A stretch of DNA of 64,000 bases from Ahaetulla prasina (taxonomy: Eukaryota > Chordata > Lepidosauria > Squamata > Colubridae), in the NCBI RefSeq assembly GCF_028640845.1, contig NC_080541.1:33123435-33187434 (forward strand), read 5' to 3'. The notes beneath the pieces are model-generated. The model worked only from the letters and a program-made list of their open reading frames with translations, made no database searches and had not been told where the DNA came from. Both the position numbers and the translations under genes were made by a program. Below, piece by piece: positions 34,923-46,372 of the stretch. Position 1 is the first letter of the stretch, and the number at the start of each line of letters is the position of its first letter.

Positions 34923-36289
34923 TAAGGGATTTTTATTTTCCTTTCCTGTTTATATAATATTTCGATGAAAAGTTATATTTAAAAAAATGCTTTCAGGTGG
35001 AACAGGAAGACTGGTGAGATCCAAGAAAGACTTTCTTAGGTGCAATAGACTCACTGCTTGCTTGATTGTCTTGAAAAACATTTTCCTTCTCTTTTCATAA
35101 AGCCCACTTGTATGGGCTGCACGTCAGAAAACCATACATTTAGTTTACTAAAGGACAAAAGTCGATTGTTCTTTGCATAACCGTCCAGAACAATATTGCA
35201 TTCTTATCAGACTTCTGTGGACAGAGGCACACTCATAAACAAAACAAAGCAAATTGTATCAAATCTAGAGAAGTGTGTCTGTTTGCACAGCAAAAATATT
35301 TTTCCACAATACTATGGAGAAAACATCTGCTGCTAATACATTCTTCTAGAAGACAGACTAGTAGCCGTCTCCCTTAGGAAATGGACTGATTTAACAAGCA
35401 AGAGGGTTTGTTTTAAGAACTAAATCTTCACCAAGCCTCAAATCCTCTCTCTGCATGTTGAAGTCTCAGATGAAGAATCCAGAAACTACAAAATATGAAC
35501 CGACAGTTCAATGCTACCCAAAGGGAGAGGAAGGAACACTTCTTCTTTTTTTTTTGGTAGGCTGTTACGTTTATTAAGAAACTGTATGAACAGTCGGTTA
35601 GAAAACAATCGAAATAGTTTTTTTTTTTAAAAATTAAAAAAAACTGCAGATATTGTAGTAGTTCTGCTTTTATTCACAAACTTCTCTCTTTCTCTGAGTA
35701 TATACTGTAAGTGGCTACCCCAATAATATTCTTTGTAAATGTAGAGGCTCCATCAACAGAAACAAATTATTTTTGCAATTGTAAAGGGCCCTTTCAAGTG
35801 GGCTTAGTTTGGAATTTGTTTAAAATCTTCATATCCTTATAACATCTGCAGATTTTGATTCTTTATTAATCACACTATGGGGTAAATAAAAGCAAGGGAT
35901 CAGCTTTAATGCTAGTCTTCTCTGTTGTAACGTGGGGTAGTAGTTCTCCAGAGCTTCTGGTGGTCCTTGTCTCCATTGGAGAAAACTCATGGCTCTTTTC
36001 TCTGACTGCCTCATGATTGTTCAGGTTTCAGGGTTGGTGGCCATGAAGATGATAGCAGCCCAGCTTCACATTCTCAGGTTTGCCCAGGAAAAACAGAAAA
36101 TCAGACAGTGGAGGGGAGAGGACTCCTTAAAGTAAATAAGGAAGAAACTACCACTTACTCTTCTTTTGTTTAAAAAGTATTGTCTTAAAATAACATTATT
36201 GCAAATGTAATACATTTGAATTCAACCAGTGGTGATGACATTTCAGGGCTTTGCCTTGAACTGATAGGATACCAGACATCCAGCAAAAG
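34923..36289. other. No recognisable gene
   Basis: Unique DNA. A T-rich stretch at 35545-35560 could be the tail of a reversed retrocopy, but I could not identify a parent. Confidence 0.4.
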
Positions 36290-36297
36290 GAGGACAT

Positions 36298-36566
36298 CAG
36301 TGGTAAAAGCCAATTTTTTTAAACTACCTGTTCTGTAGACGTGGCTTGGTGGACGTGGTGTGGTGTGGCTTGGTGGGCATGGCAGGGGAAGGATACCGCA
36401 AAATCCCCATTCCCTCCCCACTCCTGGGGGAAGGATATTGCAAAAACTCCATTCCCACCTCACTCTGCAGCCAGCCAGAGGTGGTATTTGCGGGTTCTCC
36501 AAACTACTCAAAATTTCCGCTACCGGTTTTCCAGAACCTGTCAGAACCTGCTGGATTTTATCTCTA
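36298..36566 (+). mobile_element. hAT-type MITE of the CAGTGGT family
   Basis: It starts CAGTGGTAAAAGCC and ends GGATTTTATCTCTA. The flanks GAGGACAT and GATGACAT match at 7 of 8. Internal blocks (GTGGCTTGGTGG, GATACCGCAAAATCCCCA, CTACCGGTTTTCCAGAACC) match the other family members. Three overlapping plus-strand frames of 70-140 residues here are not genes. Confidence 0.82.
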
Positions 36567-36703
36567 GATGACATCCTCTTTTGGTCCTTATGTCTTCCTT
36601 CCCATAAAACCAAAGATCTGTTTTCTTTTAAATTCATTTCTATTGTTTGGACTGTTTTTACAGTAGTTATTCAAACTTTCATATGTTGGGATCTTGTACA
36701 TTG

Positions 36704-36705
36704 TC

Positions 36706-36768
<63 letters not shown>

Positions 36769-36769
36769 C
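36704..36769. repeat. (CTTT)n tetranucleotide repeat
   Basis: About 16 units, pyrimidine-only on the plus strand. Confidence 0.97.
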
Positions 36770-37451
36770 TGTCCATTGACAGATTCAACAGCCTAGATTT
36801 ATGTTATTTAATTTATTCCCTGATTCCAGCAATCGGCTTCAATCCAGCCCCTTCAAATCTATGATTGCTGCAGTCTGTAGAACATAAAAAAAAATCATAT
36901 GTTTCTGTGGTGGAATTTAAAAAGTGCATTGCAGTCAATTCAATATTATAGCTAGCATATGTTCTTGAAAGTAAAGATTTGTTGAAATTGAAAAACCAGT
37001 CTTTCTCATGCAGAAAAAAGAAATTGCATAGATATGATGACCTAAGTACTTTTTTTCTTTTTGCAGTTTTTGCTCCAATATTTGTCTCAGGTGCCAAGAA
37101 AGTTAAACAGTGTGTCATCTCTCTCCCCCCTCACCCATTTGTCCTGCTTTCCAATTGTCCGAGTCCTCCTTTGCCTGTTCAGATCTCTGGTAACCCACTT
37201 GAACATAGATCTTAAAATTTAGCCCTGGCAGCCCCATCTATATCCCTCTGCTTGCTGCTCTCAGCAAAGATGTCAGATGGACCCTTGATATGTTTTCATT
37301 AGTTACTTTGTTTGGGCTTATCCTCATCACCCATTGTAGAGGCTTTTACCTTTTGTTGATGTTGGAGGGGTTTTTTTTCTGTTTTGTTTTTCGTGCTGTT
37401 AACCACCCAAAGTTGCATTTGCAAGATAGGTGGCTATATAAATCAAATAAA
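36770..37451. other. No gene; a retroposon tail at 37425-37451
   Basis: Unique DNA until GGTGGCTATATAAATCAAATAAA, which resembles a LINE or SINE 3' tail. Confidence 0.45.
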
Positions 37452-37500
37452 TGTGTGTCCAATCACACTTGGCCAATAAAATTCTATTCTATTCTATTCT
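37452..37500 (+). mobile_element. Snake1-type LINE 3' end, ~50 bases
   Basis: TGTGTCCAATCACACTTGG, CCAATAAAATTC and three ATTCT units, the extreme 3' end of the family. It sits inside an AAATCAAATAAAT tail that reappears as AAATCAATAAATAAAT after it, consistent with a TSD. Confidence 0.85.
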
Positions 37501-37501
37501 A

Positions 37502-37987
37502 AATCAATAAATAAATAGGATGCTCTTAGACGATTGCTTTAAAAATACTTTGATGGGACACAGGTCTCAATCGATCAACTTTAATAAAAGCATTTCCATT
37601 AAGGGCTAGCCACCCAGCCTCAATGCTTGCATTTAAGTCAAGTACTCATTTTGCTTTCTTCCTAATAAGGTAAAGGCAACACCAATCAGTGCTTGATGGG
37701 ATTCCTTGCTTAAGGCCCAAGCTGATCTTGTACTGTACTTCCTTCCTAGTTTGCCTCTGAAGATCCCTTTTTTTGTATTTTGGTCATACTTTTAGTTGAT
37801 TCAATTCAGGTTACTATTAAACAGGTAAATTGCTCCTGCCTACAAGTTGGGAACTCTGATTTTCCACACTCCTAAAATAATGAAGACATCCCCTTTAAAT
37901 TCTTTGTCATCCCAGCTTGGCCAGCTTGCAGGCACTTAGAGCTGTAAAAACTGTAAAAACTGAAAAACTGTAAAAACACTGTAAAAA
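37502..37987. other. No gene; small tandem repeat at 37941-37989
   Basis: Unique DNA followed by five imperfect copies of an ACTGTAAAA unit just before the LINE at 37988. Confidence 0.6.
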
Positions 37988-39257
37988 CATATGGCAAAAC
38001 AATAGATGCAATCTACATAGACTTCTGCAAAGCTTTTGACTCAGTAGTACACGATAAACTTCTCCTAAAACTAAAATCCTACGGCATTTCAGGACCCCTT
38101 CACAAATGGATATCTGCTTTTCTGTCTAACAGACAACAAGTGGTCAAAATTGGCAATGCTCTATCAAATCCTGTTCCTGTCAAGAGTGGCGTTCCTCAAG
38201 GCAGCGTCCTTGGACCAACACTCTTCATACTATACATTAATGATCTTTGTGACCATATCTCAAGTAATTGTGTTCTCTTTGCTGATGATGTCAAACTATT
38301 TAACACCACTGATAATACATCTATCATTCAAAAAGACCTTGATCATCTAACCGCTTGGTCTAAAACTTGGCAACTCTCTCAACCAGCAAATGCTCAGTCT
38401 TACATATAGGAAAAAAGAACCCAAACACTAAGTACTTGCTTGATGGACATTACCTTACAGATGACCCCCATCCCGTTAAAGACCTTGGAGTTTTCATGTC
38501 AAATGATCTAAGTGCCAAAGCCCACTGCAAATACATAGCAAAAAAGGCTCTAAGAGTTGTAAACCTAATCTTGCGTAGCTTCTTTTCCAAAAACACTACA
38601 CTACTAACCAGAGCATATAAAACATTTGCTAGACCAATTCTAGAATACAGCTCACCTGTTTGGAACCCTCACCATATCTCTGACATCAATACAATTGAAC
38701 GTGTCCAGAAATATTTTACAAGAAGAGTTCTCCATTCCTCTGTAAACAACAAAATACCTTATCCCACTAGACTTGAAATCCTGGGCTTGGAAAACTTGGA
38801 ACTCTGTCGCCTTCGACAAGACCTAAGTTTAACTCATAGAATCATCTATTGTAATGTCCTTCCTGTCAAAGACTACTTCAGCTTTAATTGCAATAATACA
38901 AGAGCAACCAATAGATTTAAACTTAATGTCAACCGCTTTAATCTAGATTGCAGAAAATATGACTTCTGTAACAGAATCATCAGTGCTTGGAATACTTTAC
39001 CTGACTCTGTGGTCTCTTCCCATAATCCTAAAAGCTTTAACCAAAAACTTTCTACTATTGACCTCACCCCATTCCTAAGAGGACCATAAGGGTCGTGCAT
39101 AAGCGCACAAACGTGCCTACCGTTCCTGTCCTATTGTTTTTTCTTCTTCTTTCTATATATATATATATATATATATGCTTATACCTTTATATACTATATA
39201 ACCTTTCTGTATGATAGTTACATATATTGTTGTGACAAAATAAATAAATAAATAAAT
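37988..39257 (+). pseudogene. LINE ORF2 (RT domain to 3' end), CR1/Jockey supergroup
   Basis: A continuous frame from ~37988 to 38409 carries the RT core: IYIDFCKAFDSV, SGVPQGSVLGPTLF and FADDVKLF near 38280, the catalytic Asp pair intact. A frameshift near 38385 moves to the next frame (38367-39089), which holds SVLHIGKKN, FARPILEYSSPVWNP, FTRRVLHSS, HRIIYCNVLPVKDYF and ends TPFLRGP. The 3' UTR includes an (AT)n run at 39154-39176 and the tail TGTGACAAAATAAATAAAT. It is a 5'-truncated copy with only one obvious lesion, younger than the copy at 548-1117. Confidence 0.87.
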
Positions 39258-39707
39258 CATGCAGCTGTGCTGTTGATAGCCATTAACTAGGTGATGGGAA
39301 AGACTGGGTTTTTGTTTTATTTTATTTTATTGCTTTTATTATTTATTTGCAGACTCTGCTGCCACCAGATGGTGATTAAAGGAATTTCATTCCCATCATT
39401 CAAAAATTGCCAAATTTTGGTGCTCTCTGAGCTTGCTTGTTTTCCTTTCATTACCCTAACTAGGTAATCTCATCAGTGCTCCAAAACTTCCAAAGCTTTC
39501 AATCACTCAGGTTGAAATATGACTGTCAGATTCCAAAAAATCTTTCAAAAATCTTGGAAAAAAACCCTATAAACTGCACATCGAATAGTCATGGTTTACC
39601 ACAGACATCCTCACTGCATTATTTCTCAGATGTGTAGGATTGCAATTTGTACCCCTACTCCAACTGTAATGCTTGGTGCTGATTATGGGACATGTAGTCT
39701 AACACAT
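39258..39707. other. No recognisable feature
   Basis: Unique AT-rich sequence. Confidence 0.5.
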
Positions 39708-39990
39708 TTAGAATAGAATAACAGAGCTGAAAGGAACCTTGGAGGTCTTCTAGTCCAACCCCCTGCTTAGGCAGGAAACCCCAGACAAATGGTTGTCCAA
39801 TCTCTTCTTTAAAACATTCAGTATTGGACCATTCACAACTTCTGGAGGCAAGTTTATCTACTGATTAATTGTTCTAACTGTCAGGAAATATCTCCTTAGT
39901 TCTAGGTTGCTGCTCTCCTTGATGAGTTTCCATCCATTGTTTCTTGTCCTGCCCTTTTCTGCTTTAGATAATAGCTTGATTCCCTTTTCT
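39708..39990 (-). pseudogene. CR1 LINE 3' end
   Basis: The minus strand encodes degraded CR1 ORF2 C-terminal sequence (RAGQETMDGNSS-like) and the 3' UTR complement of CAGAGCTGAAAGGAACCTTG and CTAGTCCAACCCCCTGC. It is followed by a short ATTCT-type tail. It has the same orientation as the longer CR1 beginning about 740 bases further on. Confidence 0.85.
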
Positions 39991-40734
39991 TTGACAGAAT
40001 GTAAGTGCAGGAAGGTTCATTTAAACGATTTGCATATCTGCTGTACATAGTCAACTCTGCTAACCAAATTTGGATTGCATAATAACAATCATATTTTTCA
40101 GGGCAAGCTACTGCAACCAAGGAGGCAGCAAACCCTATACTCACTTGTATTAATGATGTTGCCTAATTGGGTAATGAAATATCTGCAAACAACCTGTTCT
40201 TGATAGATTACTTGGAAATGTTTTCATCTTGTAAGGAAAAGTCATCTGACAAAAGTTGGAGATCTAGCAATTTCACTTTCACAAAATAGTAAAATAATAT
40301 GGCTTTAATGTTGCTTGTAACTATGTACTATATGTCAGCAACAAATATCAATGTACTAATAAACAATATGAAAATGCCAAACTAAAATGATAAAGCTGTG
40401 GTTTTTAATCGGGTAAATTCTAGGTCAGGGCTTCAAATTGAGCTTCATAACACGACAGAAGCTCTGGTCCTTCAGGGGCCAGGCTAAAAGATTTGGAACT
40501 GCTTTACGGGTATGGATTAGAGCATTTTGGCTCATATAAGCTTTGCATTCTCTATCTGTGCACTTCAAATACACAAAAATCAAGAAATTATCAACCAACC
40601 ATTTTGCTGGAGATGAGGTGCTTACAGGTGTTTCTTTGTTCTTCTAATAATTTTTATTAAACATTTTTCAAAAACAAAACAAAAAAGAATATTTAAATAG
40701 TTTCTTTCCAACAATTTCACAACGGTTAATCATA
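39991..40734. other. No recognisable feature
   Basis: Unique AT-rich DNA between two CR1 insertions. Confidence 0.5.
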
Positions 40735-42080
40735 ACATAACATAACAACAGAGTTGGAAGGGACCTTGGAGGCCTTCTAGTCCAACCCCCTGCCTAGGCA
40801 GGAACCCTACACCATCTCAGTCAGATGGTTATCCAACATTTTCTTAAAAATTTCCAGTGTTGGAGCATTCACAACTTCTGCAGGCAAGTCGTTCCACTTA
40901 TTAATTGTTCTAACTGAACAGCCCGACTCCCTCTTCTTTGTGGCAACCCCTGAGATATTGGAACACAGCTATCATGTCTCCCCTAGTCCTTCTTTTTATT
41001 AAACTAGACATACCCAGTTCCTGCAACCGTTCTTCATATGTTTTAGCCTCCAGTCCTCTAATCATCTTTGTTGCTCTTCTCTGCACTCTTTCTAGAGTCT
41101 CAACATCTTTTTTACATCGTGGAGACCAAAACTGGATGCAATATTCCAAGTGTGGCCTTACCAAGGCATTATAAAGTGGCAATAACACTTCACGTGATCT
41201 TGATTTTATCCCTCTGTTTATGCAGCCCAGAACTGTGTTGGCTTTTTTAGCAGCTGCTGCACACTGCTGGCTCATATCTAAATGGTTATCCACTAGGACT
41301 CCAAGATCCCTCTCACAGGTACTACTATTGAGCAAGGTACCACATATACGGTACTGGTGCATTTTGGTTTTTTTGCCTAAATGTAGAATCTTACTTTTTT
41401 CACTGTTGAATTTCATTTTGTTAGATAGCGCCCAATGTTCAAGTCTGTCAAGATCTTTCTGTAACTTGAGCCTATCTTCTGGAGTGTTGGCTATTCCTGC
41501 CAGCTTGGTGTCATCTGCAAATTTGATGAGTTCCCCATCTATCCCCTCGTCCAAGTCATTGATGAAGATGTTGAAGAGTACTGGGCCTAAAACAGAGCCT
41601 TGGGGTACTCCACTGCATACTTCCTCCATGTGGATGTAGTTCCGTTGAGGACTACACGTTGAGTGTGGTTGGTCAGCCAGTTACGAATCCATCTGGTGGT
41701 GGTGCTGTCTAACCCACATTTTTCTACTTTATCTAGTAGTAGGTTATGGTCTACTTTATCAAATGCTTTACTGAAGTCCAAGTAAATTATATCGACAGCA
41801 TTCCTCTGGTCTACTAATTTTGTCATTTTGTCAAAGAATGCGATAAGATTAGTCTGGCATGATCTGTTTTTGACAAACCCATGTTGGCTTTTGGTTATTA
41901 CTTTGTTTGCTTCTAGGTGTTTGGTGATTTGTTGCTTGATTATCTTTTCTAGAATCTTCCCCGGTATTGAGGTCAGGCTGATAGGTCTGTAGTTTCCTGG
42001 GTCTGTTTTTTTTCCTTTTTTGAAGATGGAAACTACATCAGCTCTTTTCCAGTCCTCTGGCAGCTCCCCTGTGCTCCAGG
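40735..42080 (-). pseudogene. CR1 LINE ORF2 (reverse transcriptase to 3' end)
   Basis: Minus-strand frame 42135-41587 holds ELPEDWKRADVVSIFKKG, NYRPISLTSIPGKILEKI, HGFVKNRSCQTNLIAFFD and IYLDFSKAFDKVDH. A single frameshift near 41625 leads to 41629-40910 with CSGVPQGSVLGPVLFNIFIN, KFADDTKLAG (catalytic box about 41515), DLGVLVDNHLDMSQQCA, RPHLEYCIQFWSP and RVQRRATKMIRGLE, ending EEGVGLFS. This is classic vertebrate CR1. The 3' UTR reaches about 40735 with a GTTAT tail. It is 5' truncated just before the RT domain and close to intact apart from the frameshift. Confidence 0.93.
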
Positions 42081-42439
42081 ATCTTTTCTTACTTGTCCAT
42101 TTTTTCTCCCTTATTTCAATGTATCTTTTATACATACAACTCTAATATTATTTATTTACATATATACATATAAATAATAGTGTACCCAATTTCATTTCTA
42201 CAAATTACATTTTTTCTGCATTATTAATAGGTGTTTTAAAAGCTTCATTTTAAATTAAAACACCATGAAGATACCACTGAGCAATATTTAAAAGGATCTA
42301 AATTTCACTTGCTTCAGGAAGAAAATAACTGGATAATATAACACTAAAGCTATTCAGACTGTATACAATTTGTAGTAATAATCTTTTTAAAAGCTAAAAA
42401 GTACGCTTTTTTCTATACTTTACACTTACATACTTGTAA
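42081..42439. other. No recognisable feature
   Basis: Unique AT-rich DNA. Confidence 0.5.
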
Positions 42440-42529
42440 GTGTGGGAAACTATCATAAGTCAACATTTTCAGTGCTGTTGTAGCTTTGAGCGGTCATTAA
42501 GTGAACCGTTGTAAATCAAGGACTATCTG
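42440..42529 (+). mobile_element. Tc1/mariner-type MITE, right end only
   Basis: GCGGTCATTAAGTGAACCG, TTGTAAATCAAGGACTATCTG and then TA match the right end of the copy at 49135-49516. The left part is missing. Confidence 0.65.
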
Positions 42530-42666
42530 TAATTATTTGTATCTTAAGTACCTTTGAGGTTTATAAACTTGCTTTTTCAAAATGGTAACTTGACTGTTTT
42601 TAGCTTCCATTGTTATTTTACATACTTATCCCAGTCCAGTCGATTGTTTATATCTGTGATGGTGTG

Positions 42667-42780
42667 TGTCGTGTCCCACTCCTCCGCTGACGGCCGGGTC
42701 AGGGAAATCCGAATCAGGCTTGCCTCTGCAGCTCTGCCCAAAGTCCTAGCAAAGTCCGCAGAGCAGGCAGGAGACCAGTA
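42667..42780 (-). mobile_element. LTR fragment related to the 33958 solo LTR
   Basis: TGTCGTGTCCCACTCCTCCG and GACGGCCGGGTCAGGGAAAT, followed by AATCAGGCTTGCCTCTGCAG, are the near-exact complement of 34365-34479. Past 42781 the similarity fades into a tandemly duplicated segment. No TSD pair was found, so the outer limit is open. Confidence 0.75.
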
Positions 42781-42787
42781 AGTTTAT

Positions 42788-42960
42788 CGTGCCTGAAGCC
42801 AGATTAGGCTAGTGATTGGGAGTGATTGCAGCTGGCTTGAGAGGGAGACATCAGAGCAAAGATTTCTCTCTTTTTTAATTCATCGCGCCTGAAGCCGAAT
42901 TTGGCTAGCGATTTGAAGAGCCTGCAGCTGGCTTGTGGAGTCAACCATGGGAACGCGATT
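42788..42960. repeat. Two tandem copies of a ~96-base unit
   Basis: TCGTGCCTGAAGCCAGATTA at 42788 and TCGCGCCTGAAGCCGAATTT at 42884 start two units. Both contain GGCTAG, then GATT and GCAGCTGGCTTG. It adjoins the LTR fragment and may be part of a variant LTR. Confidence 0.65.
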
Positions 42961-43067
42961 CTTTGACTCGCAAGTATACTTCCCATATTTCCGATGGTCT
43001 TAGGCGACCCCTGGCAAATCGTCATTCAACCCCCAACGGGGTTGCGACCCACAGGTTGAGAACCGCT
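42961..43067 (-). mobile_element. hAT-type MITE, one end
   Basis: On the minus strand it starts CAGCGGTTCTCAACCTGTGG, then GTCGCAACCCCGTTGGGGG and AGGGGTCGCCTAAGACCATC. The order matches a hAT-type MITE end common in tetrapods. The other end is not found. Confidence 0.6.
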
Positions 43068-43175
43068 GGCCTAGGAAATGATCAGATAAGAGACAACATA
43101 GCCCACAGCTGGACTGTGGGCAGGTGAAGAGGCTGAGAAGAGAAGAGACCCTATCTAATTTCCTAGGCTGTGAAG
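43068..43175. repeat. Short inverted repeat with internal hairpin
   Basis: GCCTAGGAAAT at 43068 and its exact complement ATTTCCTAGGC close to 43170 bracket about 100 bases. Inside is CCCACAGCTGGACTGTGGG, a perfect 7-base stem. Confidence 0.55.
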
Positions 43176-43359
43176 GAGAATTGTACTTTCAGATTTGCAA
43201 GATTCTATTAATGTAGCTCTACAACAAAGTAGGATTAGCCCATCTGGTCATGTTACCTGTCTTGTCCACCTTGTTAGCTTGACAATATCATGATTTTTAA
43301 AATAAATCCTAATGTGGAGAAAGGGCAGATGTAGCCCAAATTTGCAGTCAATGACTTTG

Positions 43360-43860
43360 TCTTTGTTGTTAGTTGCAAAGTCGTGTCCGACCCATCATGA
43401 CTCCATGGACAAAGTTCCTCAAGGCCTTCCTGTCCTCTACCATTTCTGGAGTCCATTTAAACTCACGCCTACTGCTTCAGTGACTCATTCTCTGTCGTCC
43501 CGTTCTTCTTTTGCCCTCAATCTTTCCCAGCATTAGGCTCTTCTCCAGTGAATCCTTCCTTCTTATTAAGTGGTCAAAGTATTTGAGTTTCATCTTCGGG
43601 ACCTGGCCTTCTAAAGAGCAGTCAGGATTGATCTCCTCTAGGATTGACTTGTTTGTTTGCTTTGCAGTCCATAGGATTCTCAGGAATCTTCTTAGGATGA
43701 TATTTAAAACATTTCTCATCCATCTTTCATAATCAAAGCATTTTGTATGAAGCACATGGGAAAAATGAAGAATCCTGCTAATAGCTGATGCTGTCCAGTC
43801 CTGATATGGGGTTAGGGTTACTCTCTGAAAGGTCATGAGAAGTTCTGAACTCATCCTTCT
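43360..43860 (-). pseudogene. Bov-B (RTE clade) LINE 3' fragment
   Basis: Minus-strand 43854-43477 encodes LRRFLRILWTAKQTNKSILE, then EINPDCSLEGQ, KMKLKYFDHLIRRKDSLEKS and LMLGKIEGKRRTGRQRM. This is the typical C-terminus of Bov-B ORF2, followed by the 3' UTR to about 43360. It keeps the segment deleted in the copy at 1709-2235. The RT core is missing. Confidence 0.9.
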
Positions 43861-44171
43861 GCTGAAAACACTTTATACACGGGAGTTAATTCATCACTTG
43901 ATACCTGTAAAAGCAGCTAGTGACTTTCGTGTAGAAATGAGGCGTCTCCCAAGAAATTTTCGTAGTACTTGCCATTTCCAATGAATCTCTATTCAGGAGA
44001 TGCAACTCATACACACGAAAGCCAGCCTGGAGAACATACCTACCAATAAGAGCAAGGTCTCTATGAGACCAGACCATGCATTCAAAACAAAAGAAATTCT
44101 GTATTCTGTTCAGGTGAGTTTGTTACCACGTATTCACAACTGACATGTAGGAACAGCTATTGTGTCTAATT
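43861..44171. other. No recognisable feature
   Basis: Unique DNA. Confidence 0.5.
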
Positions 44172-44179
44172 ATTCAGAG

Positions 44180-44468
44180 CAGTGGTGGGTTTCCAACATT
44201 TTTAATACCGGTTCTATGGGTGTGGCTTGGTGGGCATGGCATGGTTTGCTGGGCATGGCTTGGTGGGCGTGGCACGGGAAGAATACTGTAAAATCTCCAT
44301 TCCCTCCCCAATACAGGGGAAGGTTACTGCAAAATCCCCATTTCCTCCTGATCAGCTGGGACTTGGGAGGCAGAGAATAGATGGGGGGCAGGGCCAGTCA
44401 GAATTTTTACTACCGGTTCTCCGGACTACTCAACATTTCTGGTCAGAACCTGCTGAAACCCACCTCTG
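44180..44468 (+). mobile_element. hAT-type MITE with perfect 8-bp TSD
   Basis: It starts CAGTGGTGGGTTTCC and ends GAAACCCACCTCTG. ATTCAGAG flanks both sides (44172-44179, 44469-44476). It carries the family blocks and an extra section with GATCAGCTGGGACTTGGGAG also found at 58709-58997. Confidence 0.92.
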
Positions 44469-44534
44469 ATTCAGAGTGACCATAAGAAAAAAGTAAAATT
44501 GAGCCTGAGGAGAAATCACTGCCTTAGGTCCATG

Positions 44535-44724
44535 CAGGAGTGAAATCCAGCAGGTTCCAACAGGTTCTGGAGAACCGGTAGCAGAAATTTTGAGTAGTTT
44601 GGAGAACCGGCAAACACCATCTCTGGCTGGCCCCAGAGTGGGGTGGGAATGTATCCTTCCTCTGCCATGCCCACCAAGCCACACCCAAAGAACCGGTAGT
44701 AAAAATATTTGGATTTCACCACTG
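44535..44724 (-). mobile_element. hAT-type MITE, opposite orientation, perfect TSD
   Basis: The ends are CAGGAGTGAAATCCAGC and GGATTTCACCACTG. GGTCCATG flanks both sides (44527-44534, 44725-44732). It is a shorter subtype lying 66 bases from the copy at 44180-44468, in inverted orientation. Confidence 0.92.
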
Positions 44725-44732
44725 GGTCCATG

Positions 44733-46077
44733 CCTTGCTTGAATCATACCTAGCAACTGGAGCTTGAGTTGCTGAGGTGGGGGGAGGCAGCCTAGCAAAG
44801 AAGGTTGTGGACTTTCAGCTGCATGGATGGAAAAAAGGGAGTGGGGAGAGATGAGTTTAATTTATTCATCATTGCTTATAAAGGAGATGGGGCAGGAAAC
44901 TGCAGCTGGATGAGGGAGGGCATTCAGAGGAGATGACTGGTCTTTGGGATACATCCATTAAATCATTTCTTTGAATGGCAGGGAACTGGGGCAGGGACTA
45001 TGCAGCTGGAACAGAGGGCAAAGTCAGCTCAGACATTTGATTTATAAATAGAAGGAGTACAAATGGGAAACATGGGTATGATTTTCGCAGCTGGAAGTGG
45101 GAGAGAGGGGGCTTATTGACCTGCCTCACTCCGATCCTCTGACTCTCACGGAAACCATAGGGGTGAAAGTCTTTCCAAGGTTTGCTAAGGTGGTGGGGCG
45201 TGCACTGGGGTGTATGTGTGTGTTTTATTTTTATTTTTTTAGAGGAGTGAGGTGGACAGCTTGTTCACCTGCTGGTAATTTTTTTCCCAATGAACTCTCA
45301 CAGCTCTATTACAAAATTACTCCATAAACTTACACAACTGGATGCCTGCCAGGAGAATGTCATTATTAATTCTGCTATAGAAAGTGCCAACAGGACTGAA
45401 ATGCTCTCGGGGAGACATAGCTAAAAACGTACAGAAAGCCCCCTAACCCCTAGGAGAATCAGAATGAGCAGAATTCCTCCATATGGATCCCATCTGTGCT
45501 CCTGGGGGTTTCATTGTTAATATTATTGTTAGTTCTGTTACTAAAATTTGGGCCAGGCATGGGCTAGAATGACCAGTGCCAGCTCTTTTACTTTTGAGAA
45601 AGTGATTGTATGATTTAAATGAAACAGAAGATCTTCTTTCATCAACTGCAGTACTTGAAAAATGTGTTTATCATGAAATGTGAAAGACTTATAGTATTGC
45701 AGGGAGCATACAAAAGTAGAACAGAAATAGTAATGTTGCACATCTACACCTCACAGTTGATAAATGGACTATTAATAGTTTCTAGAATGCCAATCCTAAG
45801 AGCCTTCAACAGAATTATCTCACTGAGGAATAATAGCCTAGAAATAGGGATATACATTCATTTTTACCAATGAGTTTTTTTAAAAAAAAACTGATAAAAA
45901 AGAATTACATTTTAATTGAATTTTCCACTTGAAATTTATTGACTTCATCTGGAATTTATTCAAACTAGAACCACCCTTTTAAGTTAGAAAGATTACTGGA
46001 AAAAGAAACCAACTAGTGAAACAAATAGATTAGAAAGCCAAGCATTTTATCAGCACCTCATAGATAAATTTGTTTTA
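44733..46077. other. No recognisable gene
   Basis: G/A-rich unique sequence at 44760-45130, then AT-rich DNA. No motif seen in the open frames. Confidence 0.45.
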
Positions 46078-46328
46078 GATATTTTATCCCACCTTTATTA
46101 ATTTTTAATAAAATAATATTATTTTTAGTAAAAATAATAAGGTGGCAAATTTACCTACTACTCTTTCTTCCTCCCTATTATCCCCACAAACTTACCCTAC
46201 AAGATAAAGTTGGGTTAAGAGAGAATGACTGGTCCAAAACCACACAGTTTTCATGCCTAAGGAAGGTCTGGAACTCACAGTCTCTTGGTTTCTAATCTGT
46301 GTACTTAATCACTAAACCAACTGGATCT
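46078..46328 (-). mobile_element. tRNA-derived SINE with MIR-like core
   Basis: On the minus strand: TTGGTTTAGTGATTAAG (A box), GACTGTGAGTTCCAGACC (B box) and a core resembling MIR (ACTGTGTGGTTTTGGACCAG, TCATTCTCTCTTAACCC). A tail with AAGGTGGGATAAAATATC follows. The core and layout fit a CORE-SINE/MIR-type squamate SINE. Confidence 0.75.
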
Positions 46329-46372
46329 TTCAATAGGTATTATAAATATTTACCACAACACAACCTCCAGAT

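Noticed and set aside
41220..41639. 139-residue plus-strand frame
   Set aside because: Exact antisense shadow of the CR1 ORF2.
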